Shown here one piece after another: positions 46,301-57,727 of a stretch of 64,000 nt of DNA. Every line of letters starts with the position of its first letter. Positions within the stretch are counted from its first letter, which is position 1. A program made the translations under genes and the position numbers. The notes under the pieces are model-generated. The model ran no database searches. It was not told where the DNA came from and saw only the letters and a program-made list of their open reading frames with translations. The stretch covers positions 47,100,807 to 47,164,806 of the forward strand of contig CM076139.1 of assembly GCA_038025085.1 (NCBI GenBank). Direction: 5' to 3'. Origin of the DNA: Tetragonia tetragonoides. Taxonomy: Eukaryota > Streptophyta > Magnoliopsida > Caryophyllales > Aizoaceae.

Positions 46301-49300
46301 GCCGTGGTAAGCACCGGCGAACCCTATCCAACAGTCCCTGTGGCCCCACTTGACACCCGTTTTGCTTTGGATGTGTCAATCATTTTATTATTTATTTATT
46401 CTTGTTGTTGACTTATCGGATCCTGTTTGCTGCTTGTTATTGCTTTGGAAACTATTTCGTGTGCTACTCTTTCTCTTAAAGGGAACCTAGTAACATTGCG
46501 GGTTGTGTCTGTTTTGGTTGTTGTTTGTATCTCTAGCCTATCTCGTATTAATATTATTATTATTATTATTATTGTTATTATTATTTTTATTGTTATTATT
46601 AAAGTTAGTATTATAATAGTAGTAGTAGTATTATTTAACTAATAGTTTTGCTACTACTAGTAGTAAGTTAGTTGTACCTTTGTTTCGGTCGTCTTTATAA
46701 GTAGTACTATTACTGTGTGTTGTTGCCTTTGTTGTGGGTATTTGCCATTATTACTATTAGCATTATTACTATTAGTATTAGTATTATCAGTACTATTAGT
46801 ATCATTGTAATCATTATCTTAGTATTATCATTGTCATTATTAGTACTATTACTATTATTGTAAGCAAATTTTGTTTGCAAGCATAGACTTTGTCTGTTAT
46901 ATAGTTACGGTTTGCGTTACCTAACCTGTTGGTGTGCTAGTACGTACTTAGTTGCATGGCTTTCTAATTTGTAGTTTGAGTTAACTGCTTGACCATTGTC
47001 TTTTTCGGTCGGTGTGGCGTCTTTGACTTCTATTGGTAGGTTTAGGGCCAGTCCTCCGGTGAGCTCTGGGTCTCGAAGGGGGAGAGTTGGGGCAAATAGA
47101 TTGCGGTTCGGCACATGGAATGTAGGGACACTCACGGGAAGAACTCTAGAGTTAGTGGAGGTTTTAGAAAAATATAAGGTTAACATCGTGTGTGTTCAGG
47201 AGACGAGGTGGTCAGGCGCCAAGGCAAGAGAGATAAATGGATTCAAACTTTGGTATTCAGGGTGTTCGAGTCAAAGGAATGGGGTCGGGATCTTAGTCGA
47301 TAAGGAGCTTAAACAACATGTTGTAGAAGTTAAGAGAACCAATGATAGGATCATGTCTATCAAGGTTGTGGTGAAGGAGGAGACCTTCAGTGTCATTTGT
47401 GCTTATGCACCGCAAGCAGGGTTGGATATGCAACTTAGGCGTCGCTTCTGGGAGGAGTTAGATGAGGTTATTCAGCAGGTTCCCCCTAGTGAGAAACTCC
47501 TGGTAGGAGGAGACTTCAATGGACACATAGGGGCCACGTCGGATGGATATTCCGGCGCTCATGGAGGGTTCGGGTACGGAGTTAGGAACGATGGTGGCAC
47601 GGCGGTCTTAGATTTTTCGACGGCGTACGACCTAATGGTAACCAACTCCTTCTACAACAAAAGAGAGGAGCACCTAGTTACTTTTAGAACCAGCACCGCT
47701 AAGACCCAAATAGATTACATTCTTGTTAGGCGTGGCGACCGAGGGGCGTGCATGGATTGCAAAGTTTTACCAGGTGCGTGTGTGTCGACCCAACATAGGA
47801 TGGTAGTTTTGGACCTTGAGATGAAGGGGTGGAAGAGGAAGAGAAGTGCACACAATGGCACCAAAATCAAGTGGTGGAATCTTAGAGGAATCGGGGGGAG
47901 TCAATTTAGGGCAAAGGTTGAGTCGGATAGCATCTGGAGAAGAGAAGGTAATGCGAGTCAAATGTGGGCAGGGGTGGCGGATCTCATTAGGAATGTGGCG
48001 AAGGAGACTTTAGGAGTTGCAAGAGGGATAGGAAGTAGCAAGAAGGAATCCTGGTGGTGGAGTGAGGATATTCAAAGCAGGGTGAAGGCTAAGAAAGTTG
48101 CCTATAAAGCCCTAATGGATAGCACTATAGATGAGGAAAGGGTGGAGAAGCGGGAAGCCTACAGAGCGGCAAAGAGGGAGGCAAAGAAATCAGTAGCAGA
48201 AGCCAAAAGTAAAGCATATGAGAGCTTGTACCGAAAATTGGCCACTAAGGAGGGAGAACAGGATGTGTACAGGTTGGCGAGAGCTAGGGAGAGGAAGACT
48301 AGAGACCTGGATCAAGTTCGTTGTATTAAGGATGAGGCGGGGAGAGTTCTTGTGGACGATGCGAACATCAAGAGGAGGTGGCATGGGTATTTCGATGAGC
48401 TCTTTAACAACGTTGGAGACGTAGCCATTTCGTTGGGAGACCTTACCACATCCGAGCAATACCGCAACTACAGCTTTTGTCGTCGCGTTACGAAGGAAGA
48501 AATCAAAGGGGCCATGCGGACGATGAAGAGTGGGAAGGCAGTAGGACCAGATGAGATACCTATAGAGGTATGGAAGAGTTTGGGGGAAGAAGGTCTATTG
48601 TGGTTAGTTAGGCTTTTCAACGTGATCCTTAAATCCGCAAGGATGCCGGAGGAGTGGCGACTCAGCACATTGATTCCTCTATACAAGAACAAAGGAGATA
48701 TCCAAAGCTGCAACAACTATAGGGGTATTAAGCTACTCAGTCACACCATGAAGCTATGGGAGAGAGTGATTGAGAAGAGACTAAGGAAGAGTACTCTAAT
48801 CTCGGAGAACCAATTCGGTTTCATGCCAGGGAGGTCAACAACGGAAGCGATTCATCTGATTAGACGTTCTATGGAGCACTACAGAGAGAGACAAAGGGAC
48901 TTACACATGGTTTTCATTGATTTGGAGAAGGCGTATGACAGGGTACCCAGAGAAGTTTTGTGGAGGTGCTTGGAAGCCAAGGGGGTTCCAGTCGCCTATA
49001 TCCGAGTGATTAAGGATATGTATGAAGGAGTGAGGACTAGGGTCAGGACTACAGGAGGGGAAACTGAGCAATTTTCTATAGATATTGGGTTACATCAAGG
49101 GTCATCGTTGAGTCCCTTTTTATTCGCAACCGTCATGGATGAGCTCACTAAGACTATCCAGGGGGATGTGCCTTGGTGTATGTTGTTTGCCGACGACATT
49201 GTTCTGATAGACGAGACTAAAGAAGGTGTTAACGCCAAATTGGAACTTTGGCGGGACACACTAGAGTCAAAGGGATTCAAGCTAAGTAGGACAAAGACCG

Positions 49301-52300
49301 AGTACTTGGAAGGCAAATTCACAAGAGATGGGGTTGCCTCGGATATGGAGATTAAGATTGGTACGGAGGTGGTACCAAAGAAGGATTGTTTCAAATATCT
49401 CGGTTCAGTCATACAGGGCAACGGCGAGATTGACGATGACGTGACTCATCGTATCAGAACAGGGTGGCTAAAGTGGAGGAGTGCAACGGGAGTTCTATGT
49501 GACAGAAAAATCCCACTAAAACTTAAAGGCAAATTTTATTGTACAGTCATCAGGCCAGCTATGCTATATGGGGCGGAGTGTTGGCCGGTGAGGCAGGTGC
49601 ATGTGCAGAAGATGCGGGTGACCGAGATGAGGATGCTTCGTTGGATGTGCAACTCTACAAGAAGAGATAGAATTAGGAACGAAGTGTTGAGAGGCAAGGT
49701 GGGAGTGACCGATATCGACAACAAGATGCGAGAAACAAGGCTTAGGTGGCTTGGGCATGTGAGGAGGAGACATCGTGATGTACCGGTGAGAAGGTGTGAG
49801 AGAATTACACTTAGAGATTGTAAACGAAGACGAGGACGCCCGAAGAAGACTTGGGAAGAGGTAATCAGGCAGGATTTGACCCGTCTAGATCTTACCGAGG
49901 ACTTGGTCCTAGATAGGAGAGTATGGCGTAGCAGGATCCGTGTAGAGGATCCGCGTTAGATTAGGGTTGTGCATTGGCTAGTACTAGGGGTTGACTCAGT
50001 TTGTTTATAGCCTGTAGCGTCTACTTCACTTTAGGTTGCTCAGTAAGTAGAATCTTGTGCTAGTATGTTTACTGATTTACTTTCCTTGCCCTTCTGATCA
50101 TTCTTTACTGCTTTAAAAAAAAAAAAAAAAAAAAAAAACCGTTTTCAAATGCATTTTCCAAAAAAAAAAAAAAAAAGTTTTTGTGGGTCTCTCGGAAACA
50201 GTCTCTCTTCTAGGCGACTAGTTAGGGGTAAGACTGCGTACATCTGGACCTCCCCAGACCCCGCCCTAGGCGGGACACTTACTGGGTTGTTGTTGTTGTT
50301 GTTGTATAACTTAGTATTCAATGTACACTTCTTCTAATTCATGTTTTGTATAAATAGAGGTTCATGTGAATCGTGTAAGATATCTCAAAAAGTTGAGAAA
50401 AGATAAGATTGCAGGAGCAGCATTTCAGGAATCAATGAATTATTTGTGTGTGAAATATCTCTCAACATTTTCTAACAGTGGTATCAGAGCCGATGGTAGA
50501 TCCTATTTCCTCCAATTCAACAACAAAAAAAATCAGGTGCTTCCCTCACGAGAATAGATTGGCTAAGATGCCAATTAGAAATTTAGGTTTGGGTAGTCAA
50601 ATAATTAACCCAAAGGAAAATAAGATAATAATAGCTCCCAGAAATTTCTGGAAATTACATTATACAACATCCCATCCAAAGTCCAAACCCATTGATAAAA
50701 GAAAGGGATACATGGTAGATGGTACCCTTCTTGTATCACATCCTCTATGTGATACCCTATTATTTATATTTTCTACGTGTTGCCCCTCTGATTTGGAGAA
50801 TTATCTCAATGTAACCTTTATGAGCGTTTTCTGTCAATTTTTTTCCTGTCACTTGATTACAAGGCAATTGCCCTCATCAAATGGCCTCTTGGAGTGACAA
50901 AAATGCCCCTAGAATGGATTTCCCTCCAATTGGATTATGTTGTTTGAAAATTTATTCCCTAACAATATTTCCCCCCAATTGCACCTTCCCCACTCGCCGC
51001 TTTATTTGCTGACAGAACCCCCTAGGCCCCTAACCCATTTATGCTCCCTCTTCACTTTCATTATTCTCTTATTTCCATCAGCTCATAATACACAGCCTCT
51101 TTCCAAATTGGCAGAGGCTGCTACTTAGGGAAACCCAAATACAGAATACATAATAATCAGCATAATTAGCTGTATGTTGGTTAGGCAAGTATATTGTAGT
51201 AATCTCCTATTATCTCTCCTTATATGTTTATCTCTTTTAACAAAATTCCCATGTTGTACCAAATATACTCAGCAATATACAAGGCAAACCCTAAGGGGAA
51301 TTAACTCTAAGAGTATATATAGTACGATAAGGGAATATTGTTACAAGAGATGAGCATGGAAGGAAAATTAATAGGAGATAACAACAATATAATTGTCTAT
51401 GAGGAATGTGAGAGGCCATATCCCATAGGTCCGCCTAGTACAAGTTTTTGTGTTAAGTATTCTATCACTCTTCTTTTTCAAAACAAGAAATATATCACTC
51501 AATGTTAGCTACTTCCCACTCAATTTTCAAACAGCTAACAATGGTGGAGAAAATCCAACTTAGGGGCATGTTTGTCGTTCCGAGAGGCCACTTAATGAAA
51601 ACAATTGCCTTGTACTCACTTGATGTAAATATTTGACAAAAAAATGTTCATACATGTTACATTGAGACAATATCCAAATCACAGGGGTACCCCATAAAAC
51701 TTCCAAACTTCAAAAAAAAGGGTACCATGTAGAAAAAGTAATACTAGAGGGGGTAACATGTGGAAAATTCCTAAAGAAACAAGAGGTCTATGCTTCTTTA
51801 ACTACAGAGGAACACAGTTTTCAACAGACACACTCCAAGGACCAAGGCTCATTAAGAGAAGAAAGAACATGAGCAAAACTGAGCTATCCAAGAATGAACT
51901 GCACTAATCAAAGATACTGGTGGGGTAGAGAACCCTTTAATAGTTACCCAGAAAGATTATGTCATTTCTCTTCTTTAACGAAGAATAGTTGCTGAAACCA
52001 AAATTCAGTAGGCCTAAAGTTTGAAGCTGCTCCCAACACTGGAATAGTGAGTCAGTGTCGGGGACCACAATGACTCATCTCAACTTCGACGAAAGTGACC
52101 AAGAACTATGTACGTGCCAAGCTGTCCGACTTAACCATTTTCTGAAAACATTGTGAGTTTTTGAGCTAAAATGAAGTGTCGAGTGTCCATACCCATGTAT
52201 AAGGAGGAGTCAACACGGTCCTTGAGGTAAAATGAAGAGTTCGGGTAACACAGGTTTATGTTTTGTCGGTGTGACGAAATCTTTCCATTTTCTAAGATAA

Positions 52301-55017
52301 TCATGTTGAAAAGGACCAAATGGACCAACATCTAGCAGTCCAGCCAATAATATACTGGCTTGTTAGCTAAACCATCCTACTTTAGTAACAGCAGGAAGCT
52401 ATACCATTTTCATAAAACACTAGAAACAGGGCCAACTGGCTTATCAAAATAGCCATGAACCCGAATATCAATATATAGGAACAATTTTTTTACCTTCTCT
52501 TCCGCATATAATATCATTATTAATTAAGAACTACCCCAATATATTATCTCATTACAGACTACAACAGGGCAAAGAAAGGTATTGAAGTATTACCTGGCAT
52601 CCATTAGTACCTGGCCCACTATTTGCCTGTAAACAAGGTAAAATATACAATTAAATATATTAAATACCTTTAAACAGCAAGTTCAGAACATCATTTTAAA
52701 CTGTAATACAGTCAAACAAGGCTAGTCTCTCACTTAAGAACAAAGATAATGGAAGCCAATTGTGATGGAACGAAACTGCAACAAAACCTAAGTTCCATGG
52801 AAGTTTATACAGATATGAGTAGCACTGTCGAAGCAGTTAAATAAATTAAATAACCTTAAGGAGCATGTTTAGAACAGCATTTTACAGACTCCAATAGGCA
52901 AATGTTGCATCAACACGGTTAGTCTCTCAATTAAGAACGGTAATAACTGAGCATATCCAATAGAACCCAAAAAATGCAATTAAACCGAAGTTTCAGGGAA
53001 GTTCATACAGATATGACTAGCACTGTAGCAGACCATATTTTGCCTGTCAGAACCCTCAAACAAGAATTTTATGTACAATCCAGAAAATTGTATACCCTGG
53101 TCCCCTTATACTTTAGTATACTATCAGTTAAACCAAACATATTCAATCATTCGATTTTCAAGCATTGGATCACTTCATAGAACATTCGGTATTGCCGTCA
53201 ATATCACAAATTACTAGCAAACCTTGGGTTTACTAGCATCAACTCGAGTTCAACACTTATCCAAATGGGCAGTCACCAGCTGTGGGACTAACATTGGGCA
53301 GTGGTGGTGGTGATGCATCACAAATATCAAATACTATATTATGATTTTTTCAGTTATCCACAAGAAGAAGAAAAAAAAGGAAAGATCGCTTCACACCAAC
53401 ATAACATGATCAAATTAGTTGTGCATACAAGTTACAATGACCACCTAATGGCAAATATTATTTAAATAAGAACTGAAAAGGAAACGAATAAGCAATAAAA
53501 AACTCAAAAAGCAGGAAGCAGATGAATACCATTGATAACAAACCAGGACCAGTGTGTTTGGCAACAAAATTTTCATCCTCAAACTTTGTCCCATAGATGG
53601 AAACACAACCACTACCATCACCCTGCAAACAATATCAGTACAATCAGATATAACTTGGGGGGATGGAAAAAGACAAATACATTTGGTTCTCCAGAAGTAA
53701 AACAAGTTTGAATGACACTTAATACTTCATGAGCTAAACCGAAAACATGTAGTCAATCAAACATCAGTCCCTTCTTCGACAGTAAGCAGATATAACATTC
53801 CTCGTTTGTAGAAAGTAGATGATAATTGTGATTGTTGCAACTAGATACAACAAGAAGAAGAGAGTACTAATGTGACCAACTTAAAGAGAGTTAGAAAACA
53901 ATATATGACTAGCAGGTTTAACGGATCCCGCATTACAAACTCAAAAGATGTAGTCAATCAAACATCAGTCCTTATCTCAGCAGTAAGCAGATATAATATT
54001 CCTCGTTTGTAGAAAATAGATGATAATTGTGATTGTTGCAGCTAGATACACCAAGTCGAAGAAGATCCTAGCAGGCTTACTGGATCCCGCATTGCAAGCG
54101 CAAAATTAAGTGGAGGAAGTGAGGCACTAGAGAGTTATGGAAAAAAAAAAATAATATTTACACTTCAATATCCATGTTTCCTCCCTTCAAATGTGGGTCC
54201 AGTACACCAGAAAGAGACTGCAGACAAATCTGATGGCCTGGGACCATACCAGATCATACATTGAAAACAGGTACATAGGTCCACAAAGCAATAAGGTGTA
54301 ATCCAACACGTGGCAACTTTTAGATTTGGTCATATACAATTGCTATGTGGGGGTTGCTAAAGCTATCTCAATCAGAATGTAACAAATTTATATCGGTACC
54401 ATGTCTTCTCCCAGAGAAACAAGTCTTCATTGTCACACAACATAGTTCTAATATACATGCTCCCAAAACTTATAATAGTTGCAATTTATATGATACAGTA
54501 TTTCACTTTCCTTTTATCCCAACATAAGGGGGCACATCATAATCATACAACACTTTAATGATCCATGAAAGGGTACAAACCTTGACAAAATCACCAGCTT
54601 GAATCATGAAATCCTTGATCACCCTGTGAAACTGACATCCCTTGTAACCAACAGGTAATCCATTCTTCCTACCAAGTCACATTTTAAATTAGAACATTGT
54701 GATATGCAAGAAAAAAGAACTTAAAAACCATCATCAAGACAAAAGGATAACAATGGGTTAACTGAAACACATATAATCCATCATCAGAACATTAGTTTCA
54801 GAACTCAGACATACCTGTATTCCCCCGTACAGAACTGCCTGCAAATTATGGAATGAAACATGGTTAGAAAAACTCCACCAATGAATTCTTCCAACAGTTG
54901 GTCATAACGTTGCAGTCAATACCATTCTGGGTAACACATGCCTTTTAGAAGTTAGAAATGACACTACTTTCAATTTTCCAGCTACGAATTTCTTTTAAAA
55001 AAAAAATAAATAAATAA

Positions 55018-55096
<79 letters not shown>

Positions 55097-57493
55097 TTGA
55101 GAGCAACTTAGTACAAGACCAACAGAGAACCGACAGTCCTCTAGCAGAACAAAACTACAAAAATGGATGCCAAGCACGTGGAAAATCAGTCAAAGAAAGT
55201 CCTACTAAAGCTCATACAGCAAAGAACTCCACGAAAGGCCAAAACATTAACTTGATCCCACATAAGAGTACCTCAAGGTACTCTATTTCAAAGAAACACT
55301 AACTTCTATCAAGCCAAATCACCCACACACCACCCAAAGATCAAATTTTAGAAGAGTTCTTTGCTACAGCTCGCTCTCCCCAAGGCCAACATATTAAGTC
55401 TCAAAACATTCGAAAGAGACGAAGGCCAGATCCAGCAATCCTCTTCCAACTCCAAAATGCCATTAGGAGTTAGCAACCTCAAAGGTAAAAAAGATGCCTC
55501 CCTGTCTCCTTCCCCATGTAGCACATCACACACGTTTGGCAATAATAGGGCCTCCTAGCCAGCAAGATTATCATAGGTATTGATTTTGCGCAACACTGTG
55601 ACCTAAAATCTCAAGCAACAGCTGGATCCCATAATGTACTTCACCCTAGCATTACTTCCTAGAGGGACCGCAAAAAATTACCCAGTGAAATCTGAGCCAT
55701 ACAGCCCGCTAAGGATAGAGGACTCAATTTCATACCCAACACACTAAGCTTACTAATAGAGAGTCCATAATCTAGAGGAATGCCAATTTATTCTTAAAAT
55801 TTATATGGAGAAGAAGAAAATATATGTGAATTCCAGGTGACAAAAAGTCATCCTTCTTCACCCACCCAGATTTAACGCAACCAAGATCATTAAGTAGTAA
55901 ACAGCCGGGTCGGTACATCCACCACCTATGTTACAAGGACTCTCTTATCTCGAGTTTTTTATATGAGATACTCAACACTCTCACAACTTCACAAGGGTAC
56001 GACACATGGACACTTCAATTAAGGCCAAAAAGACATAGATTTTTAGGGGTAAAATGGTTGGTTGTGACACTTGGAAGATGTATTCATGTAGGATACATGT
56101 AGTCAAGTCTATGTAGCATGTCCAGTATCATTGTAAAATAGATATCACCTTACCTTAAACTTCGGAAAGCATAATACTAACTTTTAACTGACTGAGAAGC
56201 ACGTGACCAAGAGGCACCCATTAATCCACCACCTCCATCTATCCCCCAAAGGCCAAAACCTTTCCGCTTTGGAATTCTATCAAAGAAGATCCAGCTAAAT
56301 CTACCAGGCTCAAAATCCAGCTTGAAAATCATCCCCCTCTTATCTCACAACCCCGACACCTCATTGGCCACTGAAACTACTAGCAAGATTTGACATCCCT
56401 CCCCAAAGCATATCCAAAGAAAAGTACTATAACGCACCATGTGCAAACCTGTAAGTGTTAACTGTCTTGAAAACAACTTCAGATTGAGAACCCCGTCCTT
56501 TAGCCCATTAACCTTCAATTGCTTTTATACTTTTAAGGCTAGCCCGCTCTTGGCCCGACTCTTCACTCAACAAACCATTACTCCCCAACTTGTCAAGCTC
56601 ACTAGTCTTCCAAACATTTCACCATACCACTTCTCCATCTTGTCTTTCACATTTGTAAGCTTCCTCGTGTTTTGATACCATGTCACCCCTTTACTGCACA
56701 CTCATTCCACCACTTGTTAAGCCTGAAGGAGTGGAGCCCCAATCAACAGGGGTAGACTCGTAATAGTAGGAAATTGATCCAAAGCAGAAATTACAATGCA
56801 CTCGATGAAAATTGGGTCTATTTTGTGTTTCTTACTCGTTGCGTAGTAGTAGAACAGTTAATACATATCCAATCAAGTATCTAACTTAAACAACCTCACT
56901 ATAATTGCAGCATATGTTTGACCATCCTAAGCTTACCCTACGCGAGAGCCATAATGAGATGAACTAGGGCGATGATTTCCCATGGTCATTTTCAGGTTTA
57001 GAAAGTGATAACCAACCAAAAAATCAACTCACACAGGTTTCAAACTCAGTCCCAGCAACCCCAAATAGTTTAAATACATATAGACCTAAAAGCTAAAACC
57101 CACTTTCTCATTGAATTCTTAACAAAAAGAAACCTCCTACAAAAATGAATTTGCTACGATAATCCCAGCAGTGTTCCAACACAAACACGTCACAAAAGTA
57201 GACGATCAACACATAATGAAAGTACAAAGCATCACAATTATATTTAACATGAGAAGGCAAAATTGGAAGCAAAACTAATTTCTGGGTAATATAATAATTA
57301 CAAAAAGAAAAGAGAGGGACCTGAAATTTTCGGCAGTTTTGGGGGCAATATCAGCAAAAAGCTCCATCTTGATACGACCAGCAGGAATTGTACCTATGGT
57401 TATGTCAAAGAACACGACTGGATTCTTGGGATTTGGGGGTCTTTGGTGCCATTCCACCACCGTGTTTCCATTGTTGCCACCTTGCCCCGCCAT
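43351..57493 (-). CDS. CYP22: Cyclophilin-type peptidyl-prolyl isomerase, CYP22/PPIH type
   Basis: Seven coding exons on the minus strand: 57493-57321, 54838-54815, 54668-54581, 53622-53530, 52626-52594, 44440-44384 and 43461-43351. Phases agree throughout and give 192 residues. It starts [20 protein letters not shown] and shows cyclophilin motifs: [79 protein letters not shown] and [19 protein letters not shown]. Catalytic and cyclosporin-site residues (HRV, FMIQ, QFFI, W) are present. By family it is a nuclear PPIase related to human PPIH, which binds the U4/U6 snRNP. The gene has grown to 14.1 kb: intron 5 (44441-52593) contains an LTR inverted pair and a full RTE LINE. A Mutator-like element sits 61 bp upstream of the ATG. 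Exon 2 is a 24 bp microexon. Confidence 0.94.
44583..44682. repeat. 100 bp hairpin (foldback) in CYP22 intron 5
   Basis: Two arms of about 46 bp (AATATCAAACTTACAGTAGA ... CTCTAAAT and its near-perfect reverse complement) surround an 8 nt loop. It could be a tiny MITE or a foldback; TSDs are not evident. Confidence 0.75.
45095..45375 (-). mobile_element. LTR 3' part plus PBS and leader, left arm (inverted)
   Basis: On the minus strand this reads LTR sequence ending TTTCTAACA, then ATGGTATCAAAGC (initiator-Met tRNA primer binding site with one change), then a leader. It is about 90 percent identical in inverted orientation to 50343-50623. Copia-like LTR element fragment; no gag or pol is evident. 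Confidence 0.7.
45750..46062. repeat. CT-rich low-complexity block in the LINE 5' UTR
   Basis: (CT)n runs interrupted by GCGCTCGCC-type strings. Ser/Leu- or Arg/Glu-rich open frames on the two strands are repeat artefacts. Confidence 0.85.
46996..49959 (+). CDS. RTE LINE endonuclease-reverse transcriptase (single ORF)
   Basis: 987 residues with no interruption. The N-terminal apurinic-type endonuclease (residues about 34-280) shows [42 protein letters not shown] and STQHRMVV, so the catalytic N, E, D/N and H positions are kept. A basic coiled linker (about 290-460) follows. Reverse transcriptase (about 500-770) shows [71 protein letters not shown] and LFADDIVL (the YxDD equivalent). The C-terminus carries [14 protein letters not shown], typical of plant RTE ORFs. 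It nicks target DNA and copies its own RNA. I chose the first ATG; an earlier non-ATG extension is possible. Confidence 0.92.
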   Translation: MSFSVGVASLTSIGRFRASPPVSSGSRRGRVGANRLRFGTWNVGTLTGRTLELVEVLEKYKVNIVCVQETRWSGAKAREINGFKLWYSGCSSQRNGVGILVDKELKQHVVEVKRTNDRIMSIKVVVKEETFSVICAYAPQAGLDMQLRRRFWEELDEVIQQVPPSEKLLVGGDFNGHIGATSDGYSGAHGGFGYGVRNDGGTAVLDFSTAYDLMVTNSFYNKREEHLVTFRTSTAKTQIDYILVRRGDRGACMDCKVLPGACVSTQHRMVVLDLEMKGWKRKRSAHNGTKIKWWNLRGIGGSQFRAKVESDSIWRREGNASQMWAGVADLIRNVAKETLGVARGIGSSKKESWWWSEDIQSRVKAKKVAYKALMDSTIDEERVEKREAYRAAKREAKKSVAEAKSKAYESLYRKLATKEGEQDVYRLARARERKTRDLDQVRCIKDEAGRVLVDDANIKRRWHGYFDELFNNVGDVAISLGDLTTSEQYRNYSFCRRVTKEEIKGAMRTMKSGKAVGPDEIPIEVWKSLGEEGLLWLVRLFNVILKSARMPEEWRLSTLIPLYKNKGDIQSCNNYRGIKLLSHTMKLWERVIEKRLRKSTLISENQFGFMPGRSTTEAIHLIRRSMEHYRERQRDLHMVFIDLEKAYDRVPREVLWRCLEAKGVPVAYIRVIKDMYEGVRTRVRTTGGETEQFSIDIGLHQGSSLSPFLFATVMDELTKTIQGDVPWCMLFADDIVLIDETKEGVNAKLELWRDTLESKGFKLSRTKTEYLEGKFTRDGVASDMEIKIGTEVVPKKDCFKYLGSVIQGNGEIDDDVTHRIRTGWLKWRSATGVLCDRKIPLKLKGKFYCTVIRPAMLYGAECWPVRQVHVQKMRVTEMRMLRWMCNSTRRDRIRNEVLRGKVGVTDIDNKMRETRLRWLGHVRRRHRDVPVRRCERITLRDCKRRRGRPKKTWEEVIRQDLTRLDLTEDLVLDRRVWRSRIRVEDPR
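50343..50623 (+). mobile_element. LTR 3' part plus PBS and leader, right arm
   Basis: LTR sequence ends TTTCTAACA at 50477, then TGGTATCAGAGC (50479-50490), the standard initiator-Met primer binding site. It mirrors 45095-45375. Before the LINE inserted, the two arms were separated by only about 35 bp. Confidence 0.75.
50624..52593. other. Remainder of CYP22 intron 5
   Basis: Non-coding. The part up to about 50900 may be LTR-element leader. No gene or clear element was seen elsewhere. Confidence 0.45.
52660..53035. repeat. Diverged tandem duplication in CYP22 intron 4
   Basis: Two units of about 185 bp starting near 52660 and 52850 share TTAGTCTCTCA/TAGTCTCTCAC, TTAAGAAC, ACAGATATGA and TAGCACTGT in the same order. 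Confidence 0.65.
53744..54108. repeat. Tandem duplication in CYP22 intron 3
   Basis: Two units (53744-53945 and 53946-54108) share GTAGTCAATCAAACATCAGT, GCAGATATAA, ATTCCTCGTTTGTAGAAA, GATGATAATTGTGATTGTTG and GGATCCCGCATT in order. Confidence 0.85.
55000..55094. repeat. (TA)n microsatellite, CYP22 intron 1
   Basis: A-run, four TAAA units and about 36 TA units. Confidence 0.95.
55345..55610 (-). mobile_element. LINE C-terminal (zf-RVT-like) relic in CYP22 intron 1
   Basis: The minus strand shows YDNLAG, then LLPNVC and, after a frame change, [12 protein letters not shown], resembling the Cys/His motif after the reverse transcriptase in plant L1 LINEs. Short and frameshifted. Confidence 0.35.
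55611..57320. other. Remainder of CYP22 intron 1
   Basis: Non-coding in any frame I can support; several short open frames without family features. Confidence 0.5.
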
Positions 57494-57545
57494 TCTCTCT
57501 CTCTCTCTCGAGCAGACGTCTGCTACTGTGATTCTGTGAAGCCAG

Positions 57546-57554
57546 AAAAAAAAA
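57546..57554. repeat. MULE target duplication, left (A9)
   Basis: Nine A residues immediately outside the left end; exactly nine A also lie outside the right end (63437-63445). This is the length expected for Mutator, but low in complexity. Confidence 0.5.
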
Positions 57555-57620
57555 GGGTGTATACTATATACCGCTATAAATTACTCACCACCGCCCTTGA
57601 AATTTACAATATTGCCCCTC
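57555..57620 (+). repeat. MULE left terminal inverted repeat
   Basis: Pairs with 63370-63436 through AAATTACTCACCACCGCCC and flanking sequence. Confidence 0.8.
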
Positions 57621-57727
57621 TCACATTTTCACCCTTTCTCCCTCTCTAACTCTCCCACACCCACCCACTCTCACACCCACCCACATTCACCAACATTCTC
57701 TCACCGGCAAGCAAAGAACGACCGCAA

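Larger units (their letters stand above)
45393..50305 (+). mobile_element. Full-length RTE-clade LINE
   Basis: A 4.9 kb element is flanked by an exact 17 bp target duplication (ATAACTTAGTATTCAAT at 45376-45392 and 50306-50322). The 5' UTR (about 1.6 kb) is CT-rich with T-runs and ATT-type microsatellites. A single long ORF follows. The 3' end has A-runs at about 50115-50175, then GGTAAGACTGCGTACATCTG, CCCCAGACCCCGCCC and terminal GTTGTTGTTG units. That 3' end is shared with plant RTE elements and with SINE families of the Au/TS type. It inserted antisense into CYP22 intron 5 and split the LTR inverted pair. Intact ORF, exact TSD and complete 3' end indicate a young, possibly active copy. Confidence 0.9.

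Noticed and set aside
45614..46310. Ser/Leu-rich and Arg/Glu-rich frames
   Set aside because: Produced by CT-rich repeats of the LINE 5' UTR.
46427..46642. Val/Ile-rich 71-residue frame that looks membrane-like
   Set aside because: Encoded by an ATT/GTT microsatellite in the LINE leader.
50478..50897. Possible gag start of the LTR fragment
   Set aside because: No gag, nucleocapsid or protease motif; the frame begins in the primer binding site region and ends soon.
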